A DNA stretch of 64,000 nt from Mycobacterium sp. EPa45 (GTDB taxonomy: Bacteria; Actinomycetota; Actinomycetes; Mycobacteriales; Mycobacteriaceae), in NCBI RefSeq assembly GCF_001021385.1, contig NZ_CP011773.1, forward strand, positions 4,836,001-4,900,000. The letters are read 5' to 3'. Both the position numbers and the translations under genes were made by a program. Shown one piece after another: positions 25,773-39,235 of the stretch; the stretch's first letter is position 1, and the number at the start of each line of letters is the position of its first letter. The notes beneath the pieces are model-generated. The model made no database searches and had not been told where the DNA came from. It saw only the letters and a program-made list of their open reading frames with translations.

Positions 25773-27053
25773 TCAGGAATCCCGGGTCGGGAACAGCAGC
25801 GCCTCGCTCACCCCGCCCCCGTTGATCGGCGGGCCCAGCAGCACGGTCGACGTGTTGGTCGCCGGGTCGTAGCTGACCAGCGATGTGGTCCCGCTGCACC
25901 CCACCTGACCCCGCACCAGCAGCCGGTCATTGGCCGCGCCGGTGACGAACACGTTGTCGGACAACCCCGGGATCTTCACCCGGGTGGTGTGCCCGTCGGC
26001 GGTGAGCTTGGACAGGAAGACGGTGCCGCACGCACCCAGCGACTGCAGGAAAGTTCCGCTGGCGAGTTTCCAGGCGTTGCTGTCGCCGAGGTCACCGCCG
26101 AAACCAGGGTCGTCCTCCTGGCCGGAATTGACCGCGGTCAAGGGCGTGGGAGCCGAACCGTCCAACGGCAGCTGCCACAACTGGCTTCCGGAGCCGTGCT
26201 GGGCCGAGCAGTGAACGAGAATCGACTCGGGGGTCCACCACTTGATCGGCCCGCACATCGACGTTGCCATCGGCACCGGCAGCGTCCGGATCACCTTGCC
26301 GTCGTTGCCCATCACCACCAGACTGTTGTCCGTGCGCGGCATCACCTCGTTGCCGAGGTTGGCGGTGCCGAGCACCAGCTGGGTTCCGTCGGGCGACTCC
26401 GCGTAGTCACCACTGAACTGGCCTGCCCCGCCGAGATCGGCCGTCGGATAGCTGAATTGCGGATTGCCGTTGCGGTCAACCCTTTTCAGGGTTCCGGGTT
26501 CGTTGCCGTTGAAGGACGTCGACACCAGCAGCGCGGTGCCGTTGGGCCGGCTGAACCGCGGGTACCCGGCGACGGGAACGGTGGTCTGCTCACCGGTGTG
26601 CAGGTCCACGGAGATCACCGACCGCGGGTTCATGCCGCCATGGGTGAACAACGCGTGACTGCCGTCGCCGGACCAGTCGGCGAGCGTGAGGTTGCCCCCC
26701 GGGCCGAACGTGGTGATGGTGTACCGGTTGCCGGACGGATCTACCAAAAACACTGTGATGTCGGCGGTTTCGCTGGTGGGTTCGCCGGGAGGCCGCTGCT
26801 CGCCGGGGCGGTGGGGGGTCACCGGACTCCACTCGGCCAGCACCCAGCCGGGGCCGACCTGGTTCCAGGGCACCTCGCCACGGTTGCGTTCGGCGCCGCG
26901 CGAGGCGGCGGGTGTCGCCGGCGCGGAGGCGGCGGCCGTCGAGGCGGTGGCACCCGACGGTGACTGCGCCGTAGGTGGTTTGGTTGCCGGGGAACACCCC
27001 GCGACGGCACCGACCGCGGCGAGGGCGGCGATCACGAGACGATAGTTGGTCAT
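25773..27053 (-). CDS. Predicted lipoprotein with beta-propeller-like body
   Basis: 426 residues from the ATG at 27053. The signal peptide ends at lipobox AVAGC (Cys20), then there is a Pro/Ala/Ser/Thr-rich linker to about residue 60. The rest has repeating segments such as NLTLADWSGDGSHALFTHGG, GYPRFSRPNGTALLVST and DYAESPDGTQLVLGTA, resembling the blades of WD40/TolB-like propellers. Function is unknown; it is probably anchored outside the membrane. It lies 22 bp downstream of the next secreted-protein gene on the same strand and is likely co-transcribed with it. Confidence 0.8.
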   Translation of the reverse strand: MTNYRLVIAALAAVGAVAGCSPATKPPTAQSPSGATASTAAASAPATPAASRGAERNRGEVPWNQVGPGWVLAEWSPVTPHRPGEQRPPGEPTSETADITVFLVDPSGNRYTITTFGPGGNLTLADWSGDGSHALFTHGGMNPRSVISVDLHTGEQTTVPVAGYPRFSRPNGTALLVSTSFNGNEPGTLKRVDRNGNPQFSYPTADLGGAGQFSGDYAESPDGTQLVLGTANLGNEVMPRTDNSLVVMGNDGKVIRTLPVPMATSMCGPIKWWTPESILVHCSAQHGSGSQLWQLPLDGSAPTPLTAVNSGQEDDPGFGGDLGDSNAWKLASGTFLQSLGACGTVFLSKLTADGHTTRVKIPGLSDNVFVTGAANDRLLVRGQVGCSGTTSLVSYDPATNTSTVLLGPPINGGGVSEALLFPTRDS

Positions 27054-27075
27054 AGTCGGGCCCTTTCGGGAATGG

Positions 27076-28008
27076 TCATGCGCCAATGCGACCGATCGCG
27101 GTCTGTGCGAATTGCTTGAGCTGATCGCAGGAGGTGCCGTACCAACTTGTGGCCCGGTACAGCCGGTTGCCGCTGAGCAGGACCACCAACGAGATGGACG
27201 GCGGAGTTGTGGTCGGCTCGTACACGCATCGGGCCCGCAGCCCGACCCCGTCGACTCCGGTGCCGTTCTTGCCGTCGGCGGCCGCTGCGAACTGCGCTGC
27301 AGCGGATGTTGTAAACGACTGGGGCAGGCGAAGTTCGGATTCCATGCCGGTGTCACCGAAGCCACGGTCGTAGCTGCAGGAGATCGTCACCGACCCGGGC
27401 TGGTCGCCGAGTGCCTGAGTCTTGACCGGACCCCCGAGCAGGGTGGCCGCCTCGTCGGCCGTCACCCAGTCGCAGGGGTGCGACGCCGCCGGCGCGGCAG
27501 GGATGTCGACGGGACCGGCTGCCGTGACCGGATGCACCTGCAGCCGGCAGGTGTCGATGGCGACCGGCACGGTCACCGTTCCGGTGGTGTCCGGGGCCGT
27601 GACGAGCAAGGCCGTGTAGGTCGGGCACTGTTGGCCGTCATCGTCGACGGCCAGACCCTCGACGATGGCCTGCGCCGGATGTCCCGGGGACACGGTGACG
27701 GTGGGTGGGACGTCTACGCCGCTCGGGAGGCCGCCGAGGTATCCGCGGACGGTGCGCTCGGCGTGCAACAGCGGTCCGCCGGCGCCGGAGTCGACGCCCG
27801 GATACCCGGTCAGCGTGCACACGCCGGCGCCGGGCGCCAGGCTGAAGACCAGTGGCACACCGCGGTGACCGACGGCGGCCCGCACCGGCCCGGTGCTCAC
27901 CACGAGTTGCGCCGACGCACACGGTGGCGGGTTGTCGGCGTGGGCGGCCGGCGCCGACGAGAGTGCCGCGACACTCACCACCACCGTCAACGCATGCTTC
28001 ATCGTCAT
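27076..28008 (-). CDS. Secreted DUF4232-containing protein
   Basis: About 310 residues; starts at 28008 (MTMKHAL) and 28002 (MKHAL) are equally possible, and a further upstream frame is less likely. The signal peptide is cleaved after AHA. The first half carries DUF4232-type features (LSLAPGAGVCTLTGYPGV-like segment, DTCRLQVHPV). The second half (PCDWVTADEAATLLGG, CSYDRGFGDTG, CDQLKQF) has paired cysteines and resembles mycobacterial DUF3558-type exported domains. Role unknown. It is encoded upstream of the propeller lipoprotein. Confidence 0.75.
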   Translation of the reverse strand: MTMKHALTVVVSVAALSSAPAAHADNPPPCASAQLVVSTGPVRAAVGHRGVPLVFSLAPGAGVCTLTGYPGVDSGAGGPLLHAERTVRGYLGGLPSGVDVPPTVTVSPGHPAQAIVEGLAVDDDGQQCPTYTALLVTAPDTTGTVTVPVAIDTCRLQVHPVTAAGPVDIPAAPAASHPCDWVTADEAATLLGGPVKTQALGDQPGSVTISCSYDRGFGDTGMESELRLPQSFTTSAAAQFAAAADGKNGTGVDGVGLRARCVYEPTTTPPSISLVVLLSGNRLYRATSWYGTSCDQLKQFAQTAIGRIGA

Positions 28009-28065
28009 GACGTCAGTGAAGACGGTCGGCGACGCTACCGGTCCCAAAAAGACCGAAAAGTGTGG

Positions 28066-29934
28066 TCAGCCGCCCGGCCGCGAGTGCCGCCCGTAGCTCT
28101 GAACCTCGTCGGCACCGTCGGCACCGTCGGCATCGTCGCGATAGTGGCGCGCCGGACGCGGCTCGGCGGCATCACTGAGCCGATGTCGCGATCCGTCGCC
28201 GTCGCGATGGAACCCGTTGTGCGCAAACCCAAACGGGTCGACACCCGGTGCGGCCGCGGCGGACGGCCGCTGCCACCTGATCACGTCGGTCTCGTCATCG
28301 CGAACGTCAGGCACCGGCGGGGCAACCGGCTGCCGCTCCACCACGTACTCGACGTACTCGTCGTCGTCATAACCGTCGTCGTAGACCGGGATCTCATCGG
28401 TGATCTCGTCGCGGTCGGCAATCGGCAGGGTGCGACCCAGACCGCCGAGGACGAACATTGCGGCCACGATCCCGAACAACGCGGCGAACGCCGGCAGCAG
28501 CATGGACTGGGACAGCGCGGCGGAGAACGGTTCATGCAGGAACGACGGAAGCTGCAGCACCGCAAGATCACTCGGTTCGGCGCCGGCCGGTGCGGCCGGC
28601 ATCTCGTCGCTGATCCGGGCTGCCATGAACGCGGCCATTCCGGCGCTGCCCAGCACCGAACCGACCTGTCGGGTCGCGTTGTAGACCCCGGATCCGGCGC
28701 CCGCCAGGTGCGGCGGCAGGTTGCGGGTGGCGGTGGCCGCCAACGGCGCCCAGATGTACGCCATCCCGACGCCCATCGCGGTCAGCGGCACGATCAACCG
28801 CCAGATCGGCGTCGTCGGCGTCATATCCATGGACAACCACGTCAGGGCAATTGCCAGCACGGAGAACCCGAACCCGAGGATCGGCCGCGGATGCACCCGG
28901 TCGGTCAGTTGGCCCACGAACGGGGCGAGCACGCCGCTGGCCACCGCCATCGGCGCGATCAGCAGCGCCGAGCGTGTCGGCGACAGTCCGCACACGACCT
29001 GGGCGTAGAACATCACCGGCAGCATCATCGCGGTGACCACGAATCCGATGACGGCAACGCCCAGGTTGGACAGGCTGAAGTCGCGGTCGGCGAACATCTG
29101 CAGCGGGATCAGCGGTTCGTCGCGGTTGATCGACTGCCAGTAGACGAACGCGGTGAAGAAGCCGATGCCGGCGACGATCACCGCCCAGATCCACGCCGCC
29201 CAGTGGTGACCCTGGCCCTCCTGCAGGCCGAACACGACCAGGAACATGCCGATCCCCGACAGTGCCACGCCGATGACGTCGAACTTGTGCGTACTGGTCG
29301 GCAGTTCCGGGATCAGCCACACCGCCAGCGCCAGGCCGATCACACCGACCGGGACATTGACGAAGAAGATCCACTCCCAACCGAGCCGGCCGACGAGCAC
29401 GCCACCGGCCAGCGGGCCGAAGAGGGTGGCCACCCCGGCCGTCGCGCCCCACAGGCTCATCGCCACACCGCGACGTTCGGGCGGGAAGATCCGGGTGATC
29501 GTCGACAGTGTCTGCGGCGTCAGCAGGGCCGCGCCGAGCCCCTGCACGACGCGCGCGGCGATCAGCATTTCGATCGAGCCGGCCAGGCCGCACCACAGTG
29601 ACGAAGCGGTGAACACGGCCAGGCCGACGATATAGAGATTCTTCGGGCCGAAGCGGTCACCGAGGCGCCCGGCCAGCAACAGCGGCACGGCATAGGCCAG
29701 CAGGTAGGCGCTGGTCACCCAGATGACCGTGTCGTAGTCGGTGATCTTCAGGCCGTCCATGATGCTGGGATTGGCGACGGCGACGATCGTCGAATCGACC
29801 AGGATCATGAAGAAGCCGACCAGCATGGCCCACAGGGCGTGCCAGGGATTGGCAGGCACGTCGGGCACTGCGGCCGGATCGGGGTCCAAGTCCACGTCCG
29901 GCGCCGGGCCGGCCATGTTCCTGGTCATATCCAC
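28066..29934 (-). CDS. MFS efflux pump, DHA2 (14-helix, EmrB/QacA-like)
   Basis: 622 residues. About 14 membrane helices run from residue ~32 to ~500, with motif [12 protein letters not shown] and the motif C region [22 protein letters not shown] ~110-residue hydrophilic C-terminal tail rich in Asp, Tyr, Arg and Pro follows ([15 protein letters not shown] and a repeated DGADGAD), unusual for the family. It corresponds to M. tuberculosis Rv1250 by position. It exports drugs or lipophilic compounds using the proton gradient; the substrate is unknown. It is divergent from the baeRF-type gene at 30168. Confidence 0.9.
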   Translation of the reverse strand: MDMTRNMAGPAPDVDLDPDPAAVPDVPANPWHALWAMLVGFFMILVDSTIVAVANPSIMDGLKITDYDTVIWVTSAYLLAYAVPLLLAGRLGDRFGPKNLYIVGLAVFTASSLWCGLAGSIEMLIAARVVQGLGAALLTPQTLSTITRIFPPERRGVAMSLWGATAGVATLFGPLAGGVLVGRLGWEWIFFVNVPVGVIGLALAVWLIPELPTSTHKFDVIGVALSGIGMFLVVFGLQEGQGHHWAAWIWAVIVAGIGFFTAFVYWQSINRDEPLIPLQMFADRDFSLSNLGVAVIGFVVTAMMLPVMFYAQVVCGLSPTRSALLIAPMAVASGVLAPFVGQLTDRVHPRPILGFGFSVLAIALTWLSMDMTPTTPIWRLIVPLTAMGVGMAYIWAPLAATATRNLPPHLAGAGSGVYNATRQVGSVLGSAGMAAFMAARISDEMPAAPAGAEPSDLAVLQLPSFLHEPFSAALSQSMLLPAFAALFGIVAAMFVLGGLGRTLPIADRDEITDEIPVYDDGYDDDEYVEYVVERQPVAPPVPDVRDDETDVIRWQRPSAAAAPGVDPFGFAHNGFHRDGDGSRHRLSDAAEPRPARHYRDDADGADGADEVQSYGRHSRPGG

Positions 29935-30167
29935 TACCTCGTTTCGGCTACTGCGATGGCGTCGGCATGCGCTGACGAAACCGTTGTCGGCCCCCGCGCC
30001 TCATCGATCGGCAGCAACACCACGTGCGTAGCGCCGGTGCGCCTGATGCGCTTGCGGCTGCGGTCACGCTTGCCGATATCGAGACTATCGGGGCGCCGAA
30101 CGGGTACCCGGCGGTGGGCCTGACGAGAACCGGCCCGACACCCCACTTTCGAAGCGCAGGAGGAGCC
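29935..30167. promoter_or_regulatory. 233-bp divergent intergenic region with a dyad
   Basis: It lies between the DHA2 pump and the baeRF-type gene. It holds a perfect inverted repeat CCGATA-N7-TATCGG at 30073-30091 and a 10-base palindrome CGGGTACCCG at about 30101. No coding frame here looks real. A DosR-type box, which might be expected for an Rv2629-like gene, is not visible. Confidence 0.35.
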
Positions 30168-31268
30168 ATGCATTCGGATCGCTTTCGCCCATTGGTGGAT
30201 GCGAAGGGCCCGTTCGTCTCGATCTATTTCGACGACTCTCACGACACCGAGGACGCGGCCGCGCAGCTCGACGCCCGGTTGCGCGACATTCGCAAACAGC
30301 TCGAGGAGCATTCCGTCGACGCCGCGGTGATCGAGTCCATCGACGGTGCGGTACGCGGCGCGCACCCGCCGGTCGGCCGCAGCGGACGGGCGGTGATAAC
30401 CGCCGGCGACACCGTCGTGCTCGACGAGCATCTGATCCGTCCGCCGACGACCACGGTCGTTCGCGTCTCCCAATTGCCGTACCTGGTGCCGATCGTCGAG
30501 CACGGTCTCGAGCACACCGCCCATCTGAGGGTCGCCGTCGATTCGACGGGTGCCGACATCAGCGTCCATTACGCCGGCCGGGTCAACGAGGAGACCGTCG
30601 ACGGCGACGGCTACCCGGTGCACAAGGCCAAGTCGTCCGAGGGGCATGAATACGGCAAGGAGCAGGCTGTCGAAGAGGCCGTCCGCAAGAACATCCGTGA
30701 GGTGGCCGACCGAGTCACGCACCTGGTCGACGAGACCGGAGCCGGGCTGGTGTTCATCGAGGGCGAGGTGAGCGCGCGCACCGAACTGGTCTCCGCATTG
30801 GTCGAGCGGGTCGCCGAGGTCGCCGTGCAACTCGAGGGCGGCGGCCGGGCTGCGGGCACGGACGAGGCGGAGGTCCATCACGAGATCGGCCAAGCATTCC
30901 TCAAGCGGCGGCTCGCAACGATCGACGACGCCGCGCAGCGGTTCGCCGCCGGGCGCGGCACCGGCCTGGCTGTCGAGGGTCTGGCCGACGTGACCGCCGC
31001 ACTGCGGGACGGCGCGGTGGACACGCTCATCCTCGGCGACGTCGAGGACGCCACCGTCGTCGCCGACGCCGAACTGTCGTTGATCGCAGCCGACGCCGAC
31101 ACCCTGTCCGGCCTCGGCGCGGCAGCCGAACACACGTTGCGCGCCGACGAGGCTCTGCCGATCAAGGCGGTCGCAATCGGCTCCGCGCTGGTACGCACCG
31201 ACGAGCGGATCAGCCCGGCCGACGGGGTCGGCGCCGTGCTGCGGTACGCGGAGAACAGCTCTGCCTAG
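30168..31268 (+). CDS. baeRF2-type release-factor-like protein (Rv2629 family)
   Basis: 366 residues from an ATG with GGAGGAGCC upstream. The layout resembles the bacterial eRF1/Vms1-like (baeRF) family that includes M. tuberculosis Rv2629: an N-terminal domain FVSIYFDDSHDTEDA, a central RNase H-like fold (HLRVAVDSTGADISVHYAG, GLVFIEGEVSARTELV), and a C-terminal L7Ae-like segment (ALRDGAVDTLILGD). The predicted role is at the ribosome, perhaps rescue of stalled peptidyl-tRNA or ribosome splitting. It is not a neighbour of these genes in M. tuberculosis. The stop overlaps that of the leftward MFS gene by four bases. Confidence 0.8.
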   Translation: MHSDRFRPLVDAKGPFVSIYFDDSHDTEDAAAQLDARLRDIRKQLEEHSVDAAVIESIDGAVRGAHPPVGRSGRAVITAGDTVVLDEHLIRPPTTTVVRVSQLPYLVPIVEHGLEHTAHLRVAVDSTGADISVHYAGRVNEETVDGDGYPVHKAKSSEGHEYGKEQAVEEAVRKNIREVADRVTHLVDETGAGLVFIEGEVSARTELVSALVERVAEVAVQLEGGGRAAGTDEAEVHHEIGQAFLKRRLATIDDAAQRFAAGRGTGLAVEGLADVTAALRDGAVDTLILGDVEDATVVADAELSLIAADADTLSGLGAAAEHTLRADEALPIKAVAIGSALVRTDERISPADGVGAVLRYAENSSA

Positions 31269-32515
31269 TGCGTGTCGTCGCCGCCGGCGCCGCCGACGGC
31301 GATCAGTGCCGACAGCGCGATGCCCACACCGGCGGTCATCACCACCGACAGCGCGATCTCGTCGTTGCCCATCAGGCCCACGACGGGTGCGATCGCCGCA
31401 CCCACACCGAACTGCGCGGCGCCCAGCAGCGCGGCGGCGGTCCCGGCAGCTTCGTGGTGGCGTGACAACGCGACGGCGGGCGCGTTCGGGATGACGAAGC
31501 CCATCATTGCCAGGACGGCCCACACCGGGACCAGGAAGCCGAACATGCCGCCGGTGTGGGTGACCGACAGCGCGATGAAGATCGCACCCACCACCGTTGC
31601 AGCGGCCAGCGCCCACAGCAGGATGCGCTGCGGTGAGAACCGGCGCAGCAGCACGACATTGACCTGAGTGGCGGCGACGAACGCGATTGCGCCCGCGCCG
31701 AACACCAGCGCGAATGTCTGCTGATCCAAACCGTGGCGGCCTTGCAGGACGAACGCGGCGCCGGCGATGTAGGCGAACAGTCCGGCCATCCCGAGCGCGC
31801 CGACGACGACCAAAGCGACGAACCGTAGATCGCGCAGCAGGCTCGCGTAGGTCGCGGCGATCGAGCGCACCTGAAGCGGGCGGCGGCTCCTGATCGGAAG
31901 CGTCTCCGGCAGCGCAAGCGCCGCGACCACCAGCAGCGCGCCCGCCAGCACGATCAGCACCGCGAACACCCAGTGCCAGGACGCTTTCAGCAGCACCGCC
32001 GCGCCCAGCGAGGGCGCGACGATCGGCGCCACCCCGAGAATCAGCATCAGCCGCGACATCACGGTGGCCGCGGCGGTGTCGTCGAACAAGTCACCGACGA
32101 CGGCGACGGCCACCACCGCCGCGGCGGCAGCGCCCATCCCCTGCAGCCCGCGGGCCAGACTCAGCACCGCGATGTCGGGAGCGAACAAGCACAGCAGTGA
32201 GGCCAGCATGTGCAAGGCGATTCCGGCCATCAGCGGGCGACGACGGCCCAGCGAATCCGACAGCGGACCGACGATGAGCTGACCGAGCGCCAGGCCGGCG
32301 AGCGTACCGGTCAGCGTCAGCTGCGCCACCGATGAGGACACCCCGAGCTCGTCGGCGATGCGCGGCAGCGCAGGCAGGTACATGTCGATGGTCAGCGGCC
32401 CCAACGCCACCAGCGCGCCCAGCACGACGATCATCCGCAGCCGGCTGGGGGTTGCCACCTCCGCGGTCACGGGCGTCGTGTTGCGGGTGGCAGTCACAGT
32501 TCGCGATGTTGCCAT
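31265..32515 (-). CDS. MFS multidrug transporter, Bcr/CflA type
   Basis: 416 residues from the ATG at 32515; the frame extends left without a ribosome site. Twelve membrane helices are apparent, starting LRMIVVLGALVALGPLTIDMYLPALP, the hallmark of Bcr/CflA transporters. Motif A is GPLSDSLGRRRPL. It probably exports drugs or small metabolites. It is a second pump beside the DHA2 transporter, separated by the baeRF-type gene, and divergent from the gene at 32664. Confidence 0.9.
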   Translation of the reverse strand: MATSRTVTATRNTTPVTAEVATPSRLRMIVVLGALVALGPLTIDMYLPALPRIADELGVSSSVAQLTLTGTLAGLALGQLIVGPLSDSLGRRRPLMAGIALHMLASLLCLFAPDIAVLSLARGLQGMGAAAAAVVAVAVVGDLFDDTAAATVMSRLMLILGVAPIVAPSLGAAVLLKASWHWVFAVLIVLAGALLVVAALALPETLPIRSRRPLQVRSIAATYASLLRDLRFVALVVVGALGMAGLFAYIAGAAFVLQGRHGLDQQTFALVFGAGAIAFVAATQVNVVLLRRFSPQRILLWALAAATVVGAIFIALSVTHTGGMFGFLVPVWAVLAMMGFVIPNAPAVALSRHHEAAGTAAALLGAAQFGVGAAIAPVVGLMGNDEIALSVVMTAGVGIALSALIAVGGAGGDDTH

Positions 32516-32663
32516 GCACACCCACAGCACGCTCAAGCGATTATTTGTTCCGCCTGCGGCTATTCCACCCGTGGTGACAGGGATCACCGCGGGGCACCTT
32601 TCCGCAGGTGTCATTCGTTAGCCTGAGAGCACGCACGACCAGGCACGACCAGGAGGCACGCCC

Positions 32664-33419
32664 ATGAAGGTCCGCCGAAGAGGTAGTTCCCCGGAACGGT
32701 TGCCCGCCCAGGTCGAGGATGACGCGACCATGTCCGCGCGGGTGCTCTCGCAGATCATCGAGCGCAGCACCCGAGCCCAGGCGCCGGCAATCAAGGCCTA
32801 CGTAGCCCGGCTGCGCCGCTCGAACCCCGAGGCGAGCCCCGCCGAGATCGTCACCAAGCTCGAGAAGCGCTATCTGGCCGCCGTGATGGCCAGCGGTGCC
32901 GCCGTCGGATCGGCCGCCGCATTCCCCGGGATCGGCACACTGGCGGCCCTGTCGGCGGTGGCCGGCGAGACGCTGGTGTTCCTGGAGGCCACCGCGGTGT
33001 TCGTCCTCGCCGTCGCCGACGTCCACGGCATCCCGCTCGAGCAGCGGGAGCGCCGCCGGGCGCTGGTGCTGGCAGTGCTGGTCGGCGAAGAGAGCAAGGG
33101 TGCCATCACTGACCTGATCGGCCCGAGCCGCACCAGCGGCGCGTGGCTGGCCGAGGGCGCCGAGATGATCCCGCTGCCGGCGTTGTCGCAGCTGAACACC
33201 CGCCTGATGCGGTACTTCGTGAAGCGGTTCACGCTCAAGCGTTCGGCGATGGCGTTCGGCAAAATGCTGCCCGTCGGCATCGGCGCCGCCGTCGGCGGCG
33301 GTGGCAACCGAATGATGGGCAAAAAGATCGTGAACAATGCCCGCGCCGCGTTTGGGCCCGCACCCAGCCGGTGGCCGGTGAGCCTGCACCTGCTGCCCGC
33401 CATCGAGCCCGGCGGATAA
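32664..33419 (+). CDS. Conserved membrane-associated protein (Rv1249c type)
   Basis: 251 residues from the ATG with AGGAGG upstream. The N-terminal ~65 residues are charged and helical. A hydrophobic Gly/Ala-rich stretch ([36 protein letters not shown]), a [12 protein letters not shown] segment and a second [19 protein letters not shown] stretch suggest insertion in the membrane. It occupies the place of M. tuberculosis Rv1249c, just before kgd. Function unknown. Confidence 0.8.
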   Translation: MKVRRRGSSPERLPAQVEDDATMSARVLSQIIERSTRAQAPAIKAYVARLRRSNPEASPAEIVTKLEKRYLAAVMASGAAVGSAAAFPGIGTLAALSAVAGETLVFLEATAVFVLAVADVHGIPLEQRERRRALVLAVLVGEESKGAITDLIGPSRTSGAWLAEGAEMIPLPALSQLNTRLMRYFVKRFTLKRSAMAFGKMLPVGIGAAVGGGGNRMMGKKIVNNARAAFGPAPSRWPVSLHLLPAIEPGG

Positions 33420-33597
33420 GCACCCGTCGACCTCCGTCGACCGGTTGTCACGCCATCTGGGGCATGGAGTTGACGTGCTTCGGGAACGCATAAGAAGCGA
33501 TAGCCTTTTAGGCGGCGGCCAGGCGACTGGGCTGAAGATTGGGGCAACCGTCCAAGTGCGACTTGCCCGGACGAAGGAATTGAGGCGAGCAACTGCC

Positions 33598-37356
<3,759 letters not shown>

Positions 37357-37371
37357 GGCGCGCCGGCACTT

Positions 37372-37425
37372 GAGTGTGCGGATCGATACGGCGCGACCGC
37401 GAGTCGCGTACGAAATCGCACACTC
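37372..37425. terminator. Long stem-loop between convergent genes
   Basis: GAGTGTGCG (37372-37380) pairs perfectly with CGCACACTC (37417-37425). Inside, CGCGAC-cgcga-GTCGCG forms a second stem, so the 54-base unit folds into a compound hairpin. It fills the gap between kgd and the leftward SRPBCC gene and probably terminates both. GAGTGTGCG-type hairpins recur in mycobacterial intergenic regions. Confidence 0.55.
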
Positions 37426-37429
37426 GCGC

Positions 37430-37885
37430 TCAGCCGAGCGCGTCGGCGTGCTCCTTCAACGCCGCCAGCGTCCGCGCGCTCTCCACGCGGAACGCACGGA
37501 CGAACACCGGTTTGAACGGCTTCAGGTGAGCCGGCAGCGTCAGCCGGCAGACCCGGCGCACGTGCGTTGACGTCGCGCCTTGGGGCGTCAGGGTGTAGCC
37601 CAATGTGATGTCCAGGACTCCGAGGCCGAACTTGAGCGTCATCGGCTGGTGGAATGTGACGGCGGTCGGCCGCTCGAACTCCGTGACGACTCCACTGCGG
37701 ACGCCGAGCGGTCCCGGCTCGCGATACGTCGTGCCCACTCTGACCGGACCCGTCGAGATGTCTTCGGTGCCTTTGAACGCCGACGATTCCGACAACCAGC
37801 CGTCCTGCCCGCGCAGGTCGGTGATGACGTCGAATATGCGCTCAGCCGAGCAGTTGATGTCGGCGTCGCAGGCGAGCGTGATCAT
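37430..37885 (-). CDS. SRPBCC (polyketide cyclase/START-like) protein
   Basis: 151 residues, starting MITLACDADINCSAERIFDVITDLRGQDGWL, the typical first strand and helices of SRPBCC folds. Later strands are GVVTEFERPTAVTFHQ and LGYTLTPQGATSTHVRR. It forms a small hydrophobic-ligand pocket; lipid or polyketide binding is likely and catalysis unproven. It sits where M. tuberculosis has the RelBE toxin-antitoxin pair, between kgd and the Rv1245c-type SDR. Confidence 0.8.
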   Translation of the reverse strand: MITLACDADINCSAERIFDVITDLRGQDGWLSESSAFKGTEDISTGPVRVGTTYREPGPLGVRSGVVTEFERPTAVTFHQPMTLKFGLGVLDITLGYTLTPQGATSTHVRRVCRLTLPAHLKPFKPVFVRAFRVESARTLAALKEHADALG

Positions 37886-37920
37886 GAGGGGACGCTAGAT
37901 CCCCGCGGACCTGCGCGCAG

Positions 37921-38298
37921 CTAGAAACCGAAGTTGTTCAGGAACGGCAGCGGGATCGGCGAGTTGCCGTTTGCGAGGTCCTGCATCGCGCGCGGGCAGA
38001 AGAACGACACGGCGATGCCGGTGAACATGGTGGCCGGGCCCAGCGGCCGGCCCATCCGATCGGCAACGGTGGAGGCGATGTCGGCGGTGTTCTGGCTGCG
38101 GTCGGCCAGCAGCGGGCAGATCGACTGCCCCATCTCGACGGCCGCAGCCGGGTCCATTCCGGTGATGCCGGCATTGCCCAGGGCGGCCAGGAAGTCGTCG
38201 TTCGTGGTGGTGTCGGCCTGGGCGGGCGTCGCCAGCGCAACAGCGCCGGCGATCAATCCGGCAACCGCCCCGGCGCTGGCCATACGGCGAAATGTCAT
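37921..38298 (-). CDS. Exported DUF732 protein
   Basis: 125 residues. The signal peptide (MTFRRMASAGAVAGLIAG onward) is cleaved after PAQA, leaving a ~97-residue mature domain with DDFLAALGNAGITGMDPAAAVEMGQSICPLL and a second Cys in FFCPRAM, the hallmark of the mycobacterial DUF732 family. Function unknown. It ends 36 bp upstream of the SRPBCC gene on the same strand and may be co-transcribed with it. Confidence 0.85.
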   Translation of the reverse strand: MTFRRMASAGAVAGLIAGAVALATPAQADTTTNDDFLAALGNAGITGMDPAAAVEMGQSICPLLADRSQNTADIASTVADRMGRPLGPATMFTGIAVSFFCPRAMQDLANGNSPIPLPFLNNFGF

Positions 38299-38399
38299 GC
38301 TCTAAGCATCGCGGTCGCCCATCCCGCTGTTACCCGCGGGGGGCCTACCCGATAACCTGAGCCCATTCGACACACGTCAAACAACGTGAGGAGTCCTTC

Positions 38400-39230
38400 A
38401 TGCAGGGGTTTGCCGGGAAAGTAGCCGTTGTGACCGGGGCCGGGTCGGGCATCGGTCAGGCACTGGCAATCGAGTTGGGCCGATCGGGCGCGAAGCTGGC
38501 GATCAGCGATATCGACACCGAGGGACTGGCCGTCACCGAGGAGCGCCTCAAGGCGATCGGCGTGGAGGTCAAGGCCGACCGGCTCAACGTCACCGAGCGC
38601 GAGGCCTTCCAGGCCTACGCCGACGGGGTGAAGGCGCACTTCGGCAAGGTCAACCAGATCTACAACAACGCCGGCATCGCGTACTCCGGCGACGTCGAGA
38701 TCAGCCAGTACAAGGACATCGAGCGGGTGATGGACGTCGACTTCTGGGGCGTCGTCAACGGGACCAAGGTCTTCCTGCCGTACCTGATCGAATCCGGCGA
38801 CGGCCACGTGATCAACGTCTCGAGCCTGTTCGGGATCTTCTCGGTGCCGGGCCAGGCCGCTTACAACGCGGCCAAGTTCGCGGTGCGCGGGTTCACCGAG
38901 GCACTTCGTCAGGAGATGATGCTGGCCAAGCATCCGGTCAAGGTGACGACCGTGCACCCGGGCGGAATCAAGACCGCGATCGCGCGCAACTCCACCGTGG
39001 CCGAGGGACTCGACCAGGCCGAGATGGCCAAGGCGTTCGACAAGAAGATGGCCAGGACGACGCCCGAGCGCGCCGCCGAGATCATCCTCGACGCCGTCCG
39101 CAAGAACAAAGCCCGGGTGCTGGTCGGCGCCGACGCCAAGATCCTCGACGTGATCGTGCGCATCACCGGGTCGGGCTACCAGCAGCTGTTCTCCACCGTG
39201 CTCCCCAAGCTCGCCCCACCGATGCGCTGA
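38400..39230 (+). CDS. Short-chain dehydrogenase (Rv1245c type)
   Basis: 276 residues from an ATG with GAGGAG upstream. Cofactor motif TGAGSGIG (residues 12-19), NNAGIAYSGDVE, catalytic NVSSLFG and YNAAKFAVRG (YxxxK). The length and position match M. tuberculosis Rv1245c. The C-terminal extension VITRITGSGYQQLFSTVLPKL-like tail is hydrophobic and may contact membrane or partner subunits. The substrate is unknown. It is convergent with lpqZ, leaving a 5-bp gap. Confidence 0.9.
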   Translation: MQGFAGKVAVVTGAGSGIGQALAIELGRSGAKLAISDIDTEGLAVTEERLKAIGVEVKADRLNVTEREAFQAYADGVKAHFGKVNQIYNNAGIAYSGDVEISQYKDIERVMDVDFWGVVNGTKVFLPYLIESGDGHVINVSSLFGIFSVPGQAAYNAAKFAVRGFTEALRQEMMLAKHPVKVTTVHPGGIKTAIARNSTVAEGLDQAEMAKAFDKKMARTTPERAAEIILDAVRKNKARVLVGADAKILDVIVRITGSGYQQLFSTVLPKLAPPMR

Positions 39231-39235
39231 ATTCG

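Noticed and set aside
27046..29601. 851-codon open frame on the plus strand
   Set aside because: Antisense to the DUF4232 and DHA2 pump genes; composition is Arg/Gln/His-rich without recognisable motifs.
29935..30167. DosR box upstream of the Rv2629-like gene
   Set aside because: No GGGAC-N6-GTCCC-like pattern is present in the interval.
32631..32655. 10-bp tandem repeat CACGACCAGG before the Rv1249c-type gene
   Set aside because: Only two short copies next to the ribosome site; too little to support a regulatory or mobile element.
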